A DNA stretch of 9,807 nt. Origin: Balneolales bacterium. Lineage in GTDB: Bacteria > Bacteroidota > Rhodothermia > Balneolales > Balneolaceae. The stretch is taken from NCBI GenBank assembly GCA_030830725.1, contig JAURMN010000079.1:1-9807 (forward strand), given 5' to 3'. This document shows, in pieces, positions 1 through 6,185 of this stretch (positions are counted from its first letter, which is position 1; each line of letters begins with the position of its first letter). The notes beneath the pieces were generated by a model. It was not told the origin of the DNA, did not search any database, and saw only the letters and a program-made list of their open reading frames with translations. A program made the translations under genes and the position numbers.

Positions 1-17
1 ATCCATTTTTTTAACAT
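1..17 (-). CDS. Possible start of a divergent gene running off the left edge
   Basis: Only the first five codons (M-L-K-K-W) would lie in the window, so no function can be given. The support is the context of the start codon. On the minus strand an AGAGAAG motif (27-21) sits three bases before the ATG. The small membrane protein gene starting at 4845 has an almost identical arrangement (AGAGAAGACC-ATG there, AGAGAAGACT-ATG here). A second ATG at position 6, in another frame, is less well placed. If real, the gene is divergent from the pxp operon and shares its upstream region. Confidence 0.35.
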
Positions 18-149
18 AGTCTTCTCTCGTTAAAGTGTTACTCTTGATCGTAAATGTGGGCTTCCAAAGAAGGGAATGGCAATCTCTATAAGCGTCGAGA
101 GGGTAAACTCTTACAGCGAGAATGAAAAAAATTTTCTTTCAAAAATTGT

Positions 150-201
150 GCGCATCATGAGTAAAATTGCGCTCATCCGTAGAAAATATTTCGCGCATCA
201 T
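150..201. repeat. Three short direct repeats, possible operator
   Basis: GCGCATCAT occurs at 150-158 and again exactly at 193-201; a near copy, GCGCTCATC, lies at 169-177. The first two are both preceded by AATTG-like sequence. Start-to-start spacings are 19 and 24 bases, close to two helical turns. The third copy abuts the putative promoter element at 201-208. This arrangement would suit a regulator binding tandem half-sites upstream of and over the promoter, but no regulator is visible and the assignment is an inference. Confidence 0.4.
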
Positions 202-208
202 ATCTTTG
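201..208 (+). promoter_or_regulatory. Putative Bacteroidota-type promoter (-7 element) of the pxp operon
   Basis: TATCTTTG matches the TAnnTTTG consensus of the Bacteroidota housekeeping sigma factor. No good TTTG element is seen at the usual distance upstream, so the match stands alone. Transcription from it would begin at about 213-216, which makes an ATG at 213 unlikely as the pxpB start and fits initiation at 264. Confidence 0.35.
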
Positions 209-263
209 ATTTATGCATTTTGACCTAGTTATCTCATTAGCTCTGCCAGCCCTTTTTTCATTT

Positions 264-989
264 ATGTCACCATTTCCACTTATCAGACCTGCTTCCGACC
301 GAATGATTCGTGTGCAGTTTGGAGATCGAATTTCAGAGGAACTACAACGGAAGGTCTGGGCTTTAATGGCTTTTTTAAAGAGAAATTCAATTTCAGGTGT
401 GGAAAATCTGCAACCAGGTTACTCAACATTGATGGTGAGCATATCGAATACGGCACGTCTTCAAGAGATCATAGAGCAGATTGAAAATATTCTTAATCTA
501 TTGAATGACAATGAGTTGATTTCATCTCGTCACCATCGTATTCCTGTCATTTATGGTGGAAAATATGGTCAGGATTTACTTCGAGTCGCAGTCCATTGTG
601 GGGTTTCGGAAGAGGAGGTGATTGAGCGGCATCAGAATCAGCTGTATACCCTCTATTTTATCGGATTTTCACCAGGATTTCCCTATTTGGCGGGTATGGA
701 TGATAGGCTTTCCACACCACGATTAGAAACGCCTCGAACGTGGATTCCGGCGGGATCGGTGGGAATAGCAGGGCCGCAAACCGGAGTTTACCCTATGTCA
801 ACATCGGGTGGCTGGAATTTGATCGGATGGACGCCTTTTTCTCTTTTTGACCTGAAAAATCCACTTGCAAGTGTCATTAAGGTGGGGGATACTATTACAT
901 TTTATGCGGTTACAGAGCGGGAGCTTGGAGACAAAATTGAGCTTTTTAAGGCAGTTCAAAAGGCAATTCAAAATGGGGAGCAAAAGTGA
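264..989 (+). CDS. pxpB: 5-oxoprolinase subunit PxpB (KipI/AHS1 family)
   Basis: With PxpC and PxpA this subunit forms the cytoplasmic ATP-dependent 5-oxoprolinase, which hydrolyses 5-oxo-L-proline to L-glutamate. The C-terminal half carries the family signature: GFSPGFPYLAGMD, then TPRTWIPAGSVGIAGPQTGVYP, then GGWNLIGWTPFSLFD. The N-terminus has the expected D-R-x-x-x-V-x-FGD segment. I chose the ATG at 264 (241 aa). It puts about ten residues before that segment, as in relatives, and matches the length of B. subtilis KipI. An in-frame ATG at 213 would add 17 residues and coincide with the predicted transcription start. Neither start has a clear Shine-Dalgarno site. The stop overlaps the pxpC start by four bases. 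In B. subtilis the homologue KipI also inhibits the sporulation kinase KinA; nothing here suggests that role. Confidence 0.93.
   Translation: MSPFPLIRPASDRMIRVQFGDRISEELQRKVWALMAFLKRNSISGVENLQPGYSTLMVSISNTARLQEIIEQIENILNLLNDNELISSRHHRIPVIYGGKYGQDLLRVAVHCGVSEEEVIERHQNQLYTLYFIGFSPGFPYLAGMDDRLSTPRLETPRTWIPAGSVGIAGPQTGVYPMSTSGGWNLIGWTPFSLFDLKNPLASVIKVGDTITFYAVTERELGDKIELFKAVQKAIQNGEQK
976..980 (+). promoter_or_regulatory. Ribosome binding site of pxpC
   Basis: GGGAG lies inside the end of pxpB, five bases before the GTG start at 986. It supports the GTG start and translational coupling through the GTGA overlap. Confidence 0.7.
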
Positions 990-1948
990 GTATCGAGATC
1001 CTAAAACCAGGTCTTCAAACCACCGTCCAGGATTTAGGTCGTCATGGGTGGGCTCATTATGGGATTTCCCCGTCAGGAGCTGCGGATCCATATTCATGCC
1101 GAATGGCTAATGCTATCCTTGGAAACTCTCCAACTACTGCCTGTTTAGAAATCACACTTCTTGGACCTGAACTCCGCTTTGAAGAGGATGTTCAGCTCTC
1201 ACTTTATGGCGCTGAAATTCAAGTTGAAATCGATGGAAAACTAATGCCTTTTGGTGCGTCATTTGGTGAGCCTTTTGACATTAAAAAAGGCCAGTTATTA
1301 CGGTTGGGCACTACGCAAAATGGAGCCAGAACCTACCTCGCAGTACAGGGTGGATTTCAGGTTCCTTTATATTTGGGAAGTGCAAGTACGCATTTGATTT
1401 CGGGGGTAGGCGGAATGCAAGGAAGGGCGTTAAAGAAGGGAGATTGGCTTGCGACAAAAGAGTTTACAACTCGAAATAATTATACAATTAATACATTGCA
1501 GTACAATACAATAACAGAAAAACTTAATGTTAATAATAGATATATTCTTCGCATCACACCCGGTCTCCAATCCGACTGGTTTTCCTCATCTACAAAGGCA
1601 CTTTTATCGAAGACATCGTACACCGTAACCCCCGAATTTAACCGAATGGGAATTCGATTGGAGGGAGCTGATCTGTCTTCGATACGAGGTCATCAAATCA
1701 TTACCGAAGCAATCTCAAATGGGGCCATACAAGTGCCTGGAAATGGACAGCCCATCCTCTCCTTTGTGGAACATCAAACCACGGGTGGATACCCAAAAAT
1801 AGCGAATGTGATTACAGCCGATTTTGGAAAATTAGGACAACTCAAAGCGGGGGATGAGATTTCGTTCGAATGGGTAACATTTGAGCAGGCGGAGGAGGAA
1901 AGGCTTGAGTTAGAGGCGTCTTTTCGAGAGATTAATGGTGATTTTTAA
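986..1948 (+). CDS. pxpC: 5-oxoprolinase subunit PxpC (KipA/AHS2 family)
   Basis: This is the partner of PxpB in the 5-oxoprolinase complex, related to the AHS2 half of allophanate hydrolase. The N-terminus shows the family hallmark KPGLQTTVQDLGRHGWAHYG followed by SGAADPYSCRMAN. The C-terminal part has FNRMGIRLEG and then GAIQVPGNGQPILSF and QTTGGYPKIANVI. Its 320 aa agree with E. coli YbgK (about 310). The start is GTG in a GTGA overlap with pxpB, backed by a good ribosome site, so the two subunits are probably made in step. The linker after GDWLA (about residues 160-188, bases 1466-1550) is strongly AT-rich and full of Asn and Thr. That segment is variable in the family, so I read it as local drift, not as an insertion. 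Confidence 0.95.
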   Translation: MSIEILKPGLQTTVQDLGRHGWAHYGISPSGAADPYSCRMANAILGNSPTTACLEITLLGPELRFEEDVQLSLYGAEIQVEIDGKLMPFGASFGEPFDIKKGQLLRLGTTQNGARTYLAVQGGFQVPLYLGSASTHLISGVGGMQGRALKKGDWLATKEFTTRNNYTINTLQYNTITEKLNVNNRYILRITPGLQSDWFSSSTKALLSKTSYTVTPEFNRMGIRLEGADLSSIRGHQIITEAISNGAIQVPGNGQPILSFVEHQTTGGYPKIANVITADFGKLGQLKAGDEISFEWVTFEQAEEERLELEASFREINGDF

Positions 1949-1968
1949 AGACTACCAACCTCACTCCC

Positions 1969-3408
1969 ATGAATCAGTCTTCTTCCATCATCTTTGTTTT
2001 ATTGCTCTATAAAGCGGTTCTCATTGGATTTGGGATCTGGGCGAGTCGTCGCACACACGATACGGCAGATTATCTGCTTGGTGGACGTAAACTCGGCCCA
2101 TGGGTGGCAGCAATCAGTGCATCGGCGAGCTCTTCGTCTGCTTGGACACTACTCGGAGTTAGTGGTGCGGCATATTTATATGGGCTTTCGGCGATTTGGT
2201 TGCTACCGGCTACACTCTCAGGATTTTTGATCAATTGGATTTTAATTGCTCCTCGGTTGGCTTCTCATAGTCGAAAAATTAATGCATTGACGTTAACGGA
2301 CGTCTTGGCCACAGACGATGAACTGCAAAGCAGCATGTCACTTCGCTGGATTAGTTCACTCGTGATTTTGTTCTGTTTCGTCTTTTATATCGCATCGCAA
2401 TTTGATGCAGCAGGGCAGTCTTTTCAATCCGTTTTTGGACTTGAAAAGCAGACCAGTATCCTTTTTGGGGCTGGAATAATCCTGCTTTACACGCTATTAG
2501 GAGGTTTTTGGGCGGTAAGTTTGACGGATACGTTTCAGGGAATCATGATGGCGTTGGCCTCATTTATTCTGCCACTGGTTGCCTTTTTGAGTGTAGGTCC
2601 TGTAGCTTTGTGGGAGATGCTCTCCTCTCAATCTGCCTTGCTTTCACCCTCAGGGGCAGGGGGAATTCTCGCTTTAGGATACATTTTAGGAACTTTGGGG
2701 ATTGGAATCGGGTATCCCGGACAGCCTCATGTGGTAAATCGATTTATGGCAATTGAGGAGTCGAACACTTCTGAATCTGGAGCATCAGGGTCTTCTGCTT
2801 CAGGAACTTCGAATTCTCTCAACATCCAAAAAGCTCGAAAAATTGCCATTGGATGGGCATGTATCATCTATCCTGGGATGATTGTGCTGGGATGGTCAGG
2901 TCGGCTATTGCTGGATATTCCCGCACATGAGCAGATTTTAATCGAAATGAGTACCGCACTGTTCCCACCGATTGTTTCAGGAATCATACTCGCGGCCGTG
3001 TTGTCTGCAATTATGTCAACGGCAGATAGTCAGCTTTTGGTGGCTTCCTCAAGCGTGAGTCATGACTTACGAAAAGGGGATAAGGAGTGGAGCGTTTTCC
3101 AAACTCGTATTGCGGTAGTGGTGATCTGTGCATTATCTGTGGCAATGGCTCTCTTTGTGGATAAAAGTATTTATAGTCGGGTTTTGTTCGCTTTTTCGGC
3201 GATGGGATCTGCATTTGGCCCGTTATTGATAGGTCGACTGCAAGGTGGAGTTCGCTCAGGGTATGCCATTGCGGCTGTGTTGGCAGGCTTTTTGTTGACC
3301 CTGTTTTTCTACTACTTGCCGTTTCAGAGCGAAGGTTCTCCATTGGAGCGATTGGTTCCGTTTGTGGCCTCTTTTGGTATTGTTCAGCTGGGTAGGAGAA
3401 GGATGTGA
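1969..3408 (+). CDS. PutP-like sodium:solute symporter, candidate 5-oxoproline importer
   Basis: This is an inner-membrane transporter of the SSS family with many hydrophobic segments, closest by eye to the proline carrier PutP. From the chosen ATG the numbering tracks E. coli PutP: DYLLGGR40, Y140, then GYPGQPH at 248-254, and the TM8 Ser-Thr pair of the sodium site at 350-351 in SAIMSTADSQLLVASS. Two key positions differ. PutP Asp55 is Ser55, within a run S54-S57, and PutP Trp244 is Ile245. A Ser/Gly/Thr-rich insert of about 22 residues (265-286, bases 2761-2826) lies in the loop after RFMAIEE. The gene starts 20 bases after pxpC and ends 43 bases before pxpA, so it belongs to the operon. 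Import of pyroglutamate is inferred from that position; proline or another amino acid remains possible. Confidence 0.9.
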   Translation: MNQSSSIIFVLLLYKAVLIGFGIWASRRTHDTADYLLGGRKLGPWVAAISASASSSSAWTLLGVSGAAYLYGLSAIWLLPATLSGFLINWILIAPRLASHSRKINALTLTDVLATDDELQSSMSLRWISSLVILFCFVFYIASQFDAAGQSFQSVFGLEKQTSILFGAGIILLYTLLGGFWAVSLTDTFQGIMMALASFILPLVAFLSVGPVALWEMLSSQSALLSPSGAGGILALGYILGTLGIGIGYPGQPHVVNRFMAIEESNTSESGASGSSASGTSNSLNIQKARKIAIGWACIIYPGMIVLGWSGRLLLDIPAHEQILIEMSTALFPPIVSGIILAAVLSAIMSTADSQLLVASSSVSHDLRKGDKEWSVFQTRIAVVVICALSVAMALFVDKSIYSRVLFAFSAMGSAFGPLLIGRLQGGVRSGYAIAAVLAGFLLTLFFYYLPFQSEGSPLERLVPFVASFGIVQLGRRRM

Positions 3409-3451
3409 GAGTTGTATGCGAATATCTCCCGTCAATTCAAGAACATGATCT

Positions 3452-4183
3452 ATGGATTTGAACACAGACATTGCTGAGCTTCCAGAATTGTGGGAAAATG
3501 GAATCTATACCCACCTGATGGATCGTGTCGACTCGGTAAATATTGCCTGTGGGGCGCATGCAGGAAATCCTGACTTGATTCGGAAAGTCGTAACGTATGC
3601 ACTTGAGCGGGGTCTTCGAATCGGAGCACATCCAGGTTATCCAGATAGGGAGAATTTCGGAAGAAAGCCGGTGGAGATGTCTGAGGATGCTTTATTTGAC
3701 TCCTTGAGGGAGCAAATTATGTTAATGATGCTGATCGTAGAAGAGATCGGAAATAACAGTCGTGCTCTTAATCCAAGAATGACCCATGTCAAAGTACATG
3801 GAGCACTTTATCATCAAGTTAGTACACGTCCCGAATTCGCCGACATCCTCATTGATGTTGTGAAATCGATCGATCCCGATCTGAGAATTGTGAGTCTGGC
3901 TGGTTCTCCAACGCTGAATCGTTTCACGCAAGCAGGTCTGAAGACGTGGCGTGAGGGGTTTGCCGACAGAACGTATGAGGCAAATGGACAGTTGAGGTCA
4001 AGAAATGAACCTAATTCAATGATTATGGATCCATTTGAGGCTTCTGAGCAGGTGGAGAGGATGAGAAATGGATCTGTACGAAGTTGGACTGGAGACCAGT
4101 TTCAGCTACGAGTGGACACCGTTTGTATACATAGCGATTCACCTAACGCGGTAAAGATTGCGGAAGCATTGAGATCAGTGTAA
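3452..4183 (+). CDS. pxpA: 5-oxoprolinase subunit PxpA (LamB/YcsF family)
   Basis: This is the third subunit of the 5-oxoprolinase complex, a YcsF-type TIM-barrel-like protein. Family motifs appear in order: MDLNTD at the N-terminus, SVNIACGAHAG (about 29-39), IGAHPGYPDRENFGR (57-71), VKVHGALYH (about 112-120), EGFADRTYEANG followed by R-x-EPN-S-M-I-x-DP, and a C-terminal VCIHSDSPNA. The length of 243 aa is almost that of E. coli PxpA (244). The start at 3452 fits because relatives also begin just before DLN. The N-terminal stretch IAELPELWENG departs from the usual DLGE-GxW-GD pattern, and HSD replaces the common HGD near the end. No strong ribosome site is visible. Having the symporter between pxpC and pxpA is a less usual order than contiguous pxpABC. 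Confidence 0.95.
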   Translation: MDLNTDIAELPELWENGIYTHLMDRVDSVNIACGAHAGNPDLIRKVVTYALERGLRIGAHPGYPDRENFGRKPVEMSEDALFDSLREQIMLMMLIVEEIGNNSRALNPRMTHVKVHGALYHQVSTRPEFADILIDVVKSIDPDLRIVSLAGSPTLNRFTQAGLKTWREGFADRTYEANGQLRSRNEPNSMIMDPFEASEQVERMRNGSVRSWTGDQFQLRVDTVCIHSDSPNAVKIAEALRSV

Positions 4184-4356
4184 GGGTTAGTAGCCATTCT
4201 CCGCTGGCCCAAAAATTATTTCAGGCGCAATGCTTGAACCCTACACCAAATCAGGGTACCTTTATGATCTTGCGTTTCAGTCGTATGGTTGCAGGTCCGT
4301 AATGTTTTGCATGGATCAGCAGAATTTAACCTTCATACGATTCAGAAATCACGCTC
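4184..4356. other. Spacer between pxpA and tRNA-Ser with inverted repeats
   Basis: No gene is supported. AGGGTT (4183-4188) can pair with AACCCT (4237-4242), and the overlapping ACCCT (4238-4242) can instead pair with AGGGT (4253-4257). Separately, TCGTATG (4281-4287) pairs perfectly with CATACGA (4334-4340), extended by GTT/AAC across a three-base bulge. None is followed by a T-run, so there is no standard terminator for pxpA. I do not see a clear tRNA promoter. Confidence 0.4.
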
Positions 4357-4444
4357 GGAGAGGTGCCGGAGTGGTCGAACGGGCTCGCCTGGAAAGCGTG
4401 TGTGCCCCAAAAGGGTACCGAGGGTTCGAATCCCTCCCTCTCCG
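4357..4444 (+). tRNA. tRNA-Ser, anticodon GGA
   Basis: The 88-base sequence folds as a class II tRNA. Acceptor GGAGAGG (4357-4363) pairs with CCTCTCC (4437-4443), followed by discriminator G (4444). The D-arm is CCG/CGG. The anticodon loop is CT-GGA-AA with the anticodon at 4391-4393. The long variable arm GTGCCC/GGGTAC carries one G-U pair, and the T-arm is GAGGG-TTCGAAT-CCCTC. GGA reads UCC and UCU serine codons. The long variable arm and the G discriminator are serine identity features. The 3' CCA is not encoded. The second anticodon-stem pair is a T-T mismatch (4385/4399). Confidence 0.96.
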
Positions 4445-4469
4445 CTCTTTATTTATGGTATGAGAATTG

Positions 4470-4488
4470 CTCCGCTTTTTTTGTTTTT
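4470..4488 (+). terminator. Possible end of the tRNA-Ser transcript (T-rich tract)
   Basis: CTCCGC is followed by seven T, a G and five more T. The hairpin in front is weak (GAG/CTC around a 5-base loop), so this is only a candidate. CTCCGCT also echoes the last bases of the tRNA gene (4440-4446). Confidence 0.25.
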
Positions 4489-4506
4489 AAAGCTGATCCG
4501 AAATTC

Positions 4507-4845
4507 TCAACTTTTCACAATCCCATCTTCCACAATCCCGTCATCATCGACGGTAATTTCCGAATAAAGCTTCCGGCGATTCAACGCCGTCATCCGTCTC
4601 TCGATCAATTCCCGCTGCTTTTTCGACCCCTTCACCGCATATGTACTCCGCGTTTTTAGCCAAGCATAATGCTCATCCTCCTCGCGCCCGCTCCAATTGC
4701 GCTGGAACTCCGCTTCCACCTCATCATACCACGCATTTGAATTCCAATGACGCACCGCGGCCGCCATCCCATAACTGATCGGAATCGCCAAAATCAACGC
4801 AGCAACTTCAAAAATAGCATATTCAGTGGCGAATTCAGGATTCAT
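4507..4845 (-). CDS. Small single-span membrane protein of unknown function
   Basis: I do not recognise this 112-aa protein. One hydrophobic segment (about residues 11-30, A-I-F-E-V-A-A-L-I-L-A-I-P-I-S-Y-G-M-A-A) is followed by a Trp-rich, acidic stretch (about 34-65, with W34, W39, W51 and W62) and then a basic, probably helical region (about 66-93). The C-terminus ends in a tandem DDGIV-EDGIV before KS. The ATG is preceded by AGAGAAG three bases away, which supports a real gene. It converges on the tRNA and lies on the same strand as the NAD-salvage genes, but 176 bases separate it from the FAD enzyme, so its own promoter is likely. It may be a small bitopic inner-membrane protein. Confidence 0.65.
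   Translation of the reverse strand: MNPEFATEYAIFEVAALILAIPISYGMAAAVRHWNSNAWYDEVEAEFQRNWSGREEDEHYAWLKTRSTYAVKGSKKQRELIERRMTALNRRKLYSEITVDDDGIVEDGIVKS
4516..4545 (-). repeat. Two tandem 15-base units inside the small membrane protein gene
   Basis: CACAATCCCATCTTC (4516-4530) is followed directly by CACAATCCCGTCATC (4531-4545), 13 of 15 bases alike. On the minus strand they encode DDGIV and EDGIV at the C-terminus, an in-frame duplication. Confidence 0.8.
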
Positions 4846-5021
4846 GGTCTTCTCTGGTGTAGTGTGTTAAAAGGGTGTGGATAAATAAAAAATTTACTCG
4901 TGTTGTTCGAGGCGATGTCAGTCCCGGCAGTTTCATATTCTGGCCTCAACCAGCGCCCAATATACAACGCTTTTCCCATTCCAACCGGGATATTTTGCTC
5001 TTTTTTTACGCCTTTGGGGTA
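4846..5021. other. Spacer between the FAD enzyme and the small membrane protein
   Basis: No supported gene or clear terminator. An A-rich tract on the minus strand (plus-strand T-run 5001-5007) follows the stop of the FAD enzyme without a hairpin. A 33-codon minus-strand reading frame starting at 4936 overlaps the start of the small membrane protein gene. It resembles nothing known. Confidence 0.4.
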
Positions 5022-6176
5022 TTAGGATAAAGTGGCACGATCCTGCTCCTCAAGTTCGGTCACGAGCCTGCGAGCGGCCGTCGGTGCTAACAACAGTCCT
5101 TTAGAACCGAACCCTGTGAGCCCCCAAATACCACGCTCCGAGTACTGCCGCGCTACAAAAGGTTTACGATCCGGGGGTCTGTGTACACGAATAGAGGCCC
5201 AGTTTTCAGTGCGGATGATGTTGCTACCAATCCCTGGAAGAATTGATTCAGCGATTTCAAGTAGTCGTCTTTGCCCATTTTCGTTGGGCTGAATGGAGTC
5301 AAATTGGTGTTCAAAGGTACTACCAATCGTGATTTTTCTTGCGGAGCGAGAACTCTGAATCCCATCAACATGAGGCGCTAAATACCCGTGCATTGAGACT
5401 GCGCACGAAAGGTTGATCGCCTCAGAAAGTTCGAGCGTCAAGATTTGGCCTTTAACAGCATGAAGGCCTAGTTCGTCTGGTTGCCAAAGACTCAGGGAAG
5501 TCATTCCGTGCCCTGCAGTTAGGATAAGTCGCCTAAAAGTTAACTCCCCAAGAGTTTTTTGCTCAAGATTATGACCGTCATGTATGTCGTGTACCCCATC
5601 ACCTAACACTCGATCCTCTACCACTACACCTTCGACCTCTAGCCACTTCCTCGCCACTTCAAAAAACCGAGTCATGTTCACAAACCCGCCCTCTGAAATC
5701 CACAGTCCACCATGGGCGTTGTAAACACCAGCAAAACGATCCGCGATTTCGGACGAACTCAGCCACGAGGCCCAATCGTTGGGCCATGGATCGGTCTCGA
5801 GACGATGTTTTATCGCATTGGCCATTTCCGGAGATGCGGCCGGACGTAGGACTCCGGTTTCGAAGAAAAATGGGGCTTCGAATAGGTCCATCGTGTTCAT
5901 GTTCAATGTGTTCCCGAAAGCCCAGTCTTGAATCTCCCTAAGCATGTGCTTGGTGTAGGGGAGAACCTCAGCCGCATCTCGAACAAGTTTGGCCTCGCGC
6001 CCGGTAGCTGGATTAAGAAGAGCGATTGGAGTGTGCGAGGCCGGTGGAGGCAAACCCTCACCCCCCGAAATCACACAAATCGACGCCCCCCGAAAAATCT
6101 CAGATTTTCGCAGGGCATAAGCCACCGAGAGCCCCGCAATCCCAAATCCGATAATCCCAAAGTCAAATTGCTTCAC
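5022..6176 (-). CDS. FAD-dependent oxidoreductase, DAO family (MnmC C-domain-like)
   Basis: This is a soluble flavoenzyme of the D-amino-acid-oxidase fold. The N-terminal dinucleotide-binding motif is GFGIAG (residues 10-15) after a hydrophobic strand. PIALLNPATGREAK (about 50-63) matches the N-P-x-T-G-R segment of a FAD oxidoreductase family common in Bacteroidota. LHAVKGQILTLE lies in the substrate-side domain, and the C-terminal GFGSKGLLLAP contacts FAD in relatives. The last motif resembles GSRGL-x-x-AP of the MnmC FAD domain, but the N-terminal MnmC methyltransferase domain is absent. At 384 aa it looks complete. It begins 9 bases after the pncA stop, so it is the last gene of the NAD-salvage operon. 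The substrate is unknown; an amine or amino acid, or a modified nucleoside as in MnmC, are the family options. Confidence 0.85.
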   Translation of the reverse strand: MKQFDFGIIGFGIAGLSVAYALRKSEIFRGASICVISGGEGLPPPASHTPIALLNPATGREAKLVRDAAEVLPYTKHMLREIQDWAFGNTLNMNTMDLFEAPFFFETGVLRPAASPEMANAIKHRLETDPWPNDWASWLSSSEIADRFAGVYNAHGGLWISEGGFVNMTRFFEVARKWLEVEGVVVEDRVLGDGVHDIHDGHNLEQKTLGELTFRRLILTAGHGMTSLSLWQPDELGLHAVKGQILTLELSEAINLSCAVSMHGYLAPHVDGIQSSRSARKITIGSTFEHQFDSIQPNENGQRRLLEIAESILPGIGSNIIRTENWASIRVHRPPDRKPFVARQYSERGIWGLTGFGSKGLLLAPTAARRLVTELEEQDRATLS

Positions 6177-6185
6177 AAAAGCCCC

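Larger units (their letters stand above)
18..263. other. Intergenic region upstream of the pxp operon
   Basis: I see no convincing gene here. The minus strand is open in one frame from about 138 to the left edge, but it has no well-placed start before the ones near 17 and 6. The region is AT-rich towards the right, holds three GCGCATCAT-like repeats and a Bacteroidota-type promoter element, and probably serves as a divergent control region. The short inverted match CTCTCG (24-29) / CGAGAG (96-101) is too far apart to interpret. Confidence 0.5.

Noticed and set aside
213..263. N-terminal extension of PxpB giving a signal-like hydrophobic start
   Set aside because: The extra 17 residues look like a membrane or signal segment, but PxpB is cytoplasmic, relatives begin near 264, and the predicted transcription start is at about 213.
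1466..1550. AT-rich patch in pxpC as a foreign insertion
   Set aside because: The segment falls in a linker that is variable in the family and the total protein length is normal, so drift explains it.
4461..4509. TGAGAATT/AATTCTCA inverted repeat as a bidirectional terminator
   Set aside because: The eight-base arms are separated by 33 bases and the stem is AT-rich. The T-run lies in the loop, not after the stem, so it does not fit a standard terminator.
4230..4659. Several plus-strand reading frames across the tRNA gene
   Set aside because: They run through the tRNA-Ser gene and the antisense of the small membrane protein gene, with no family resemblance.
4835..4936. Minus-strand 33-codon frame overlapping the start of the small membrane protein gene
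   Set aside because: It has a GAGG eight bases upstream and an overlapping stop, which might suggest coupling, but the peptide is Thr-rich without recognisable features and is short enough to arise by chance.
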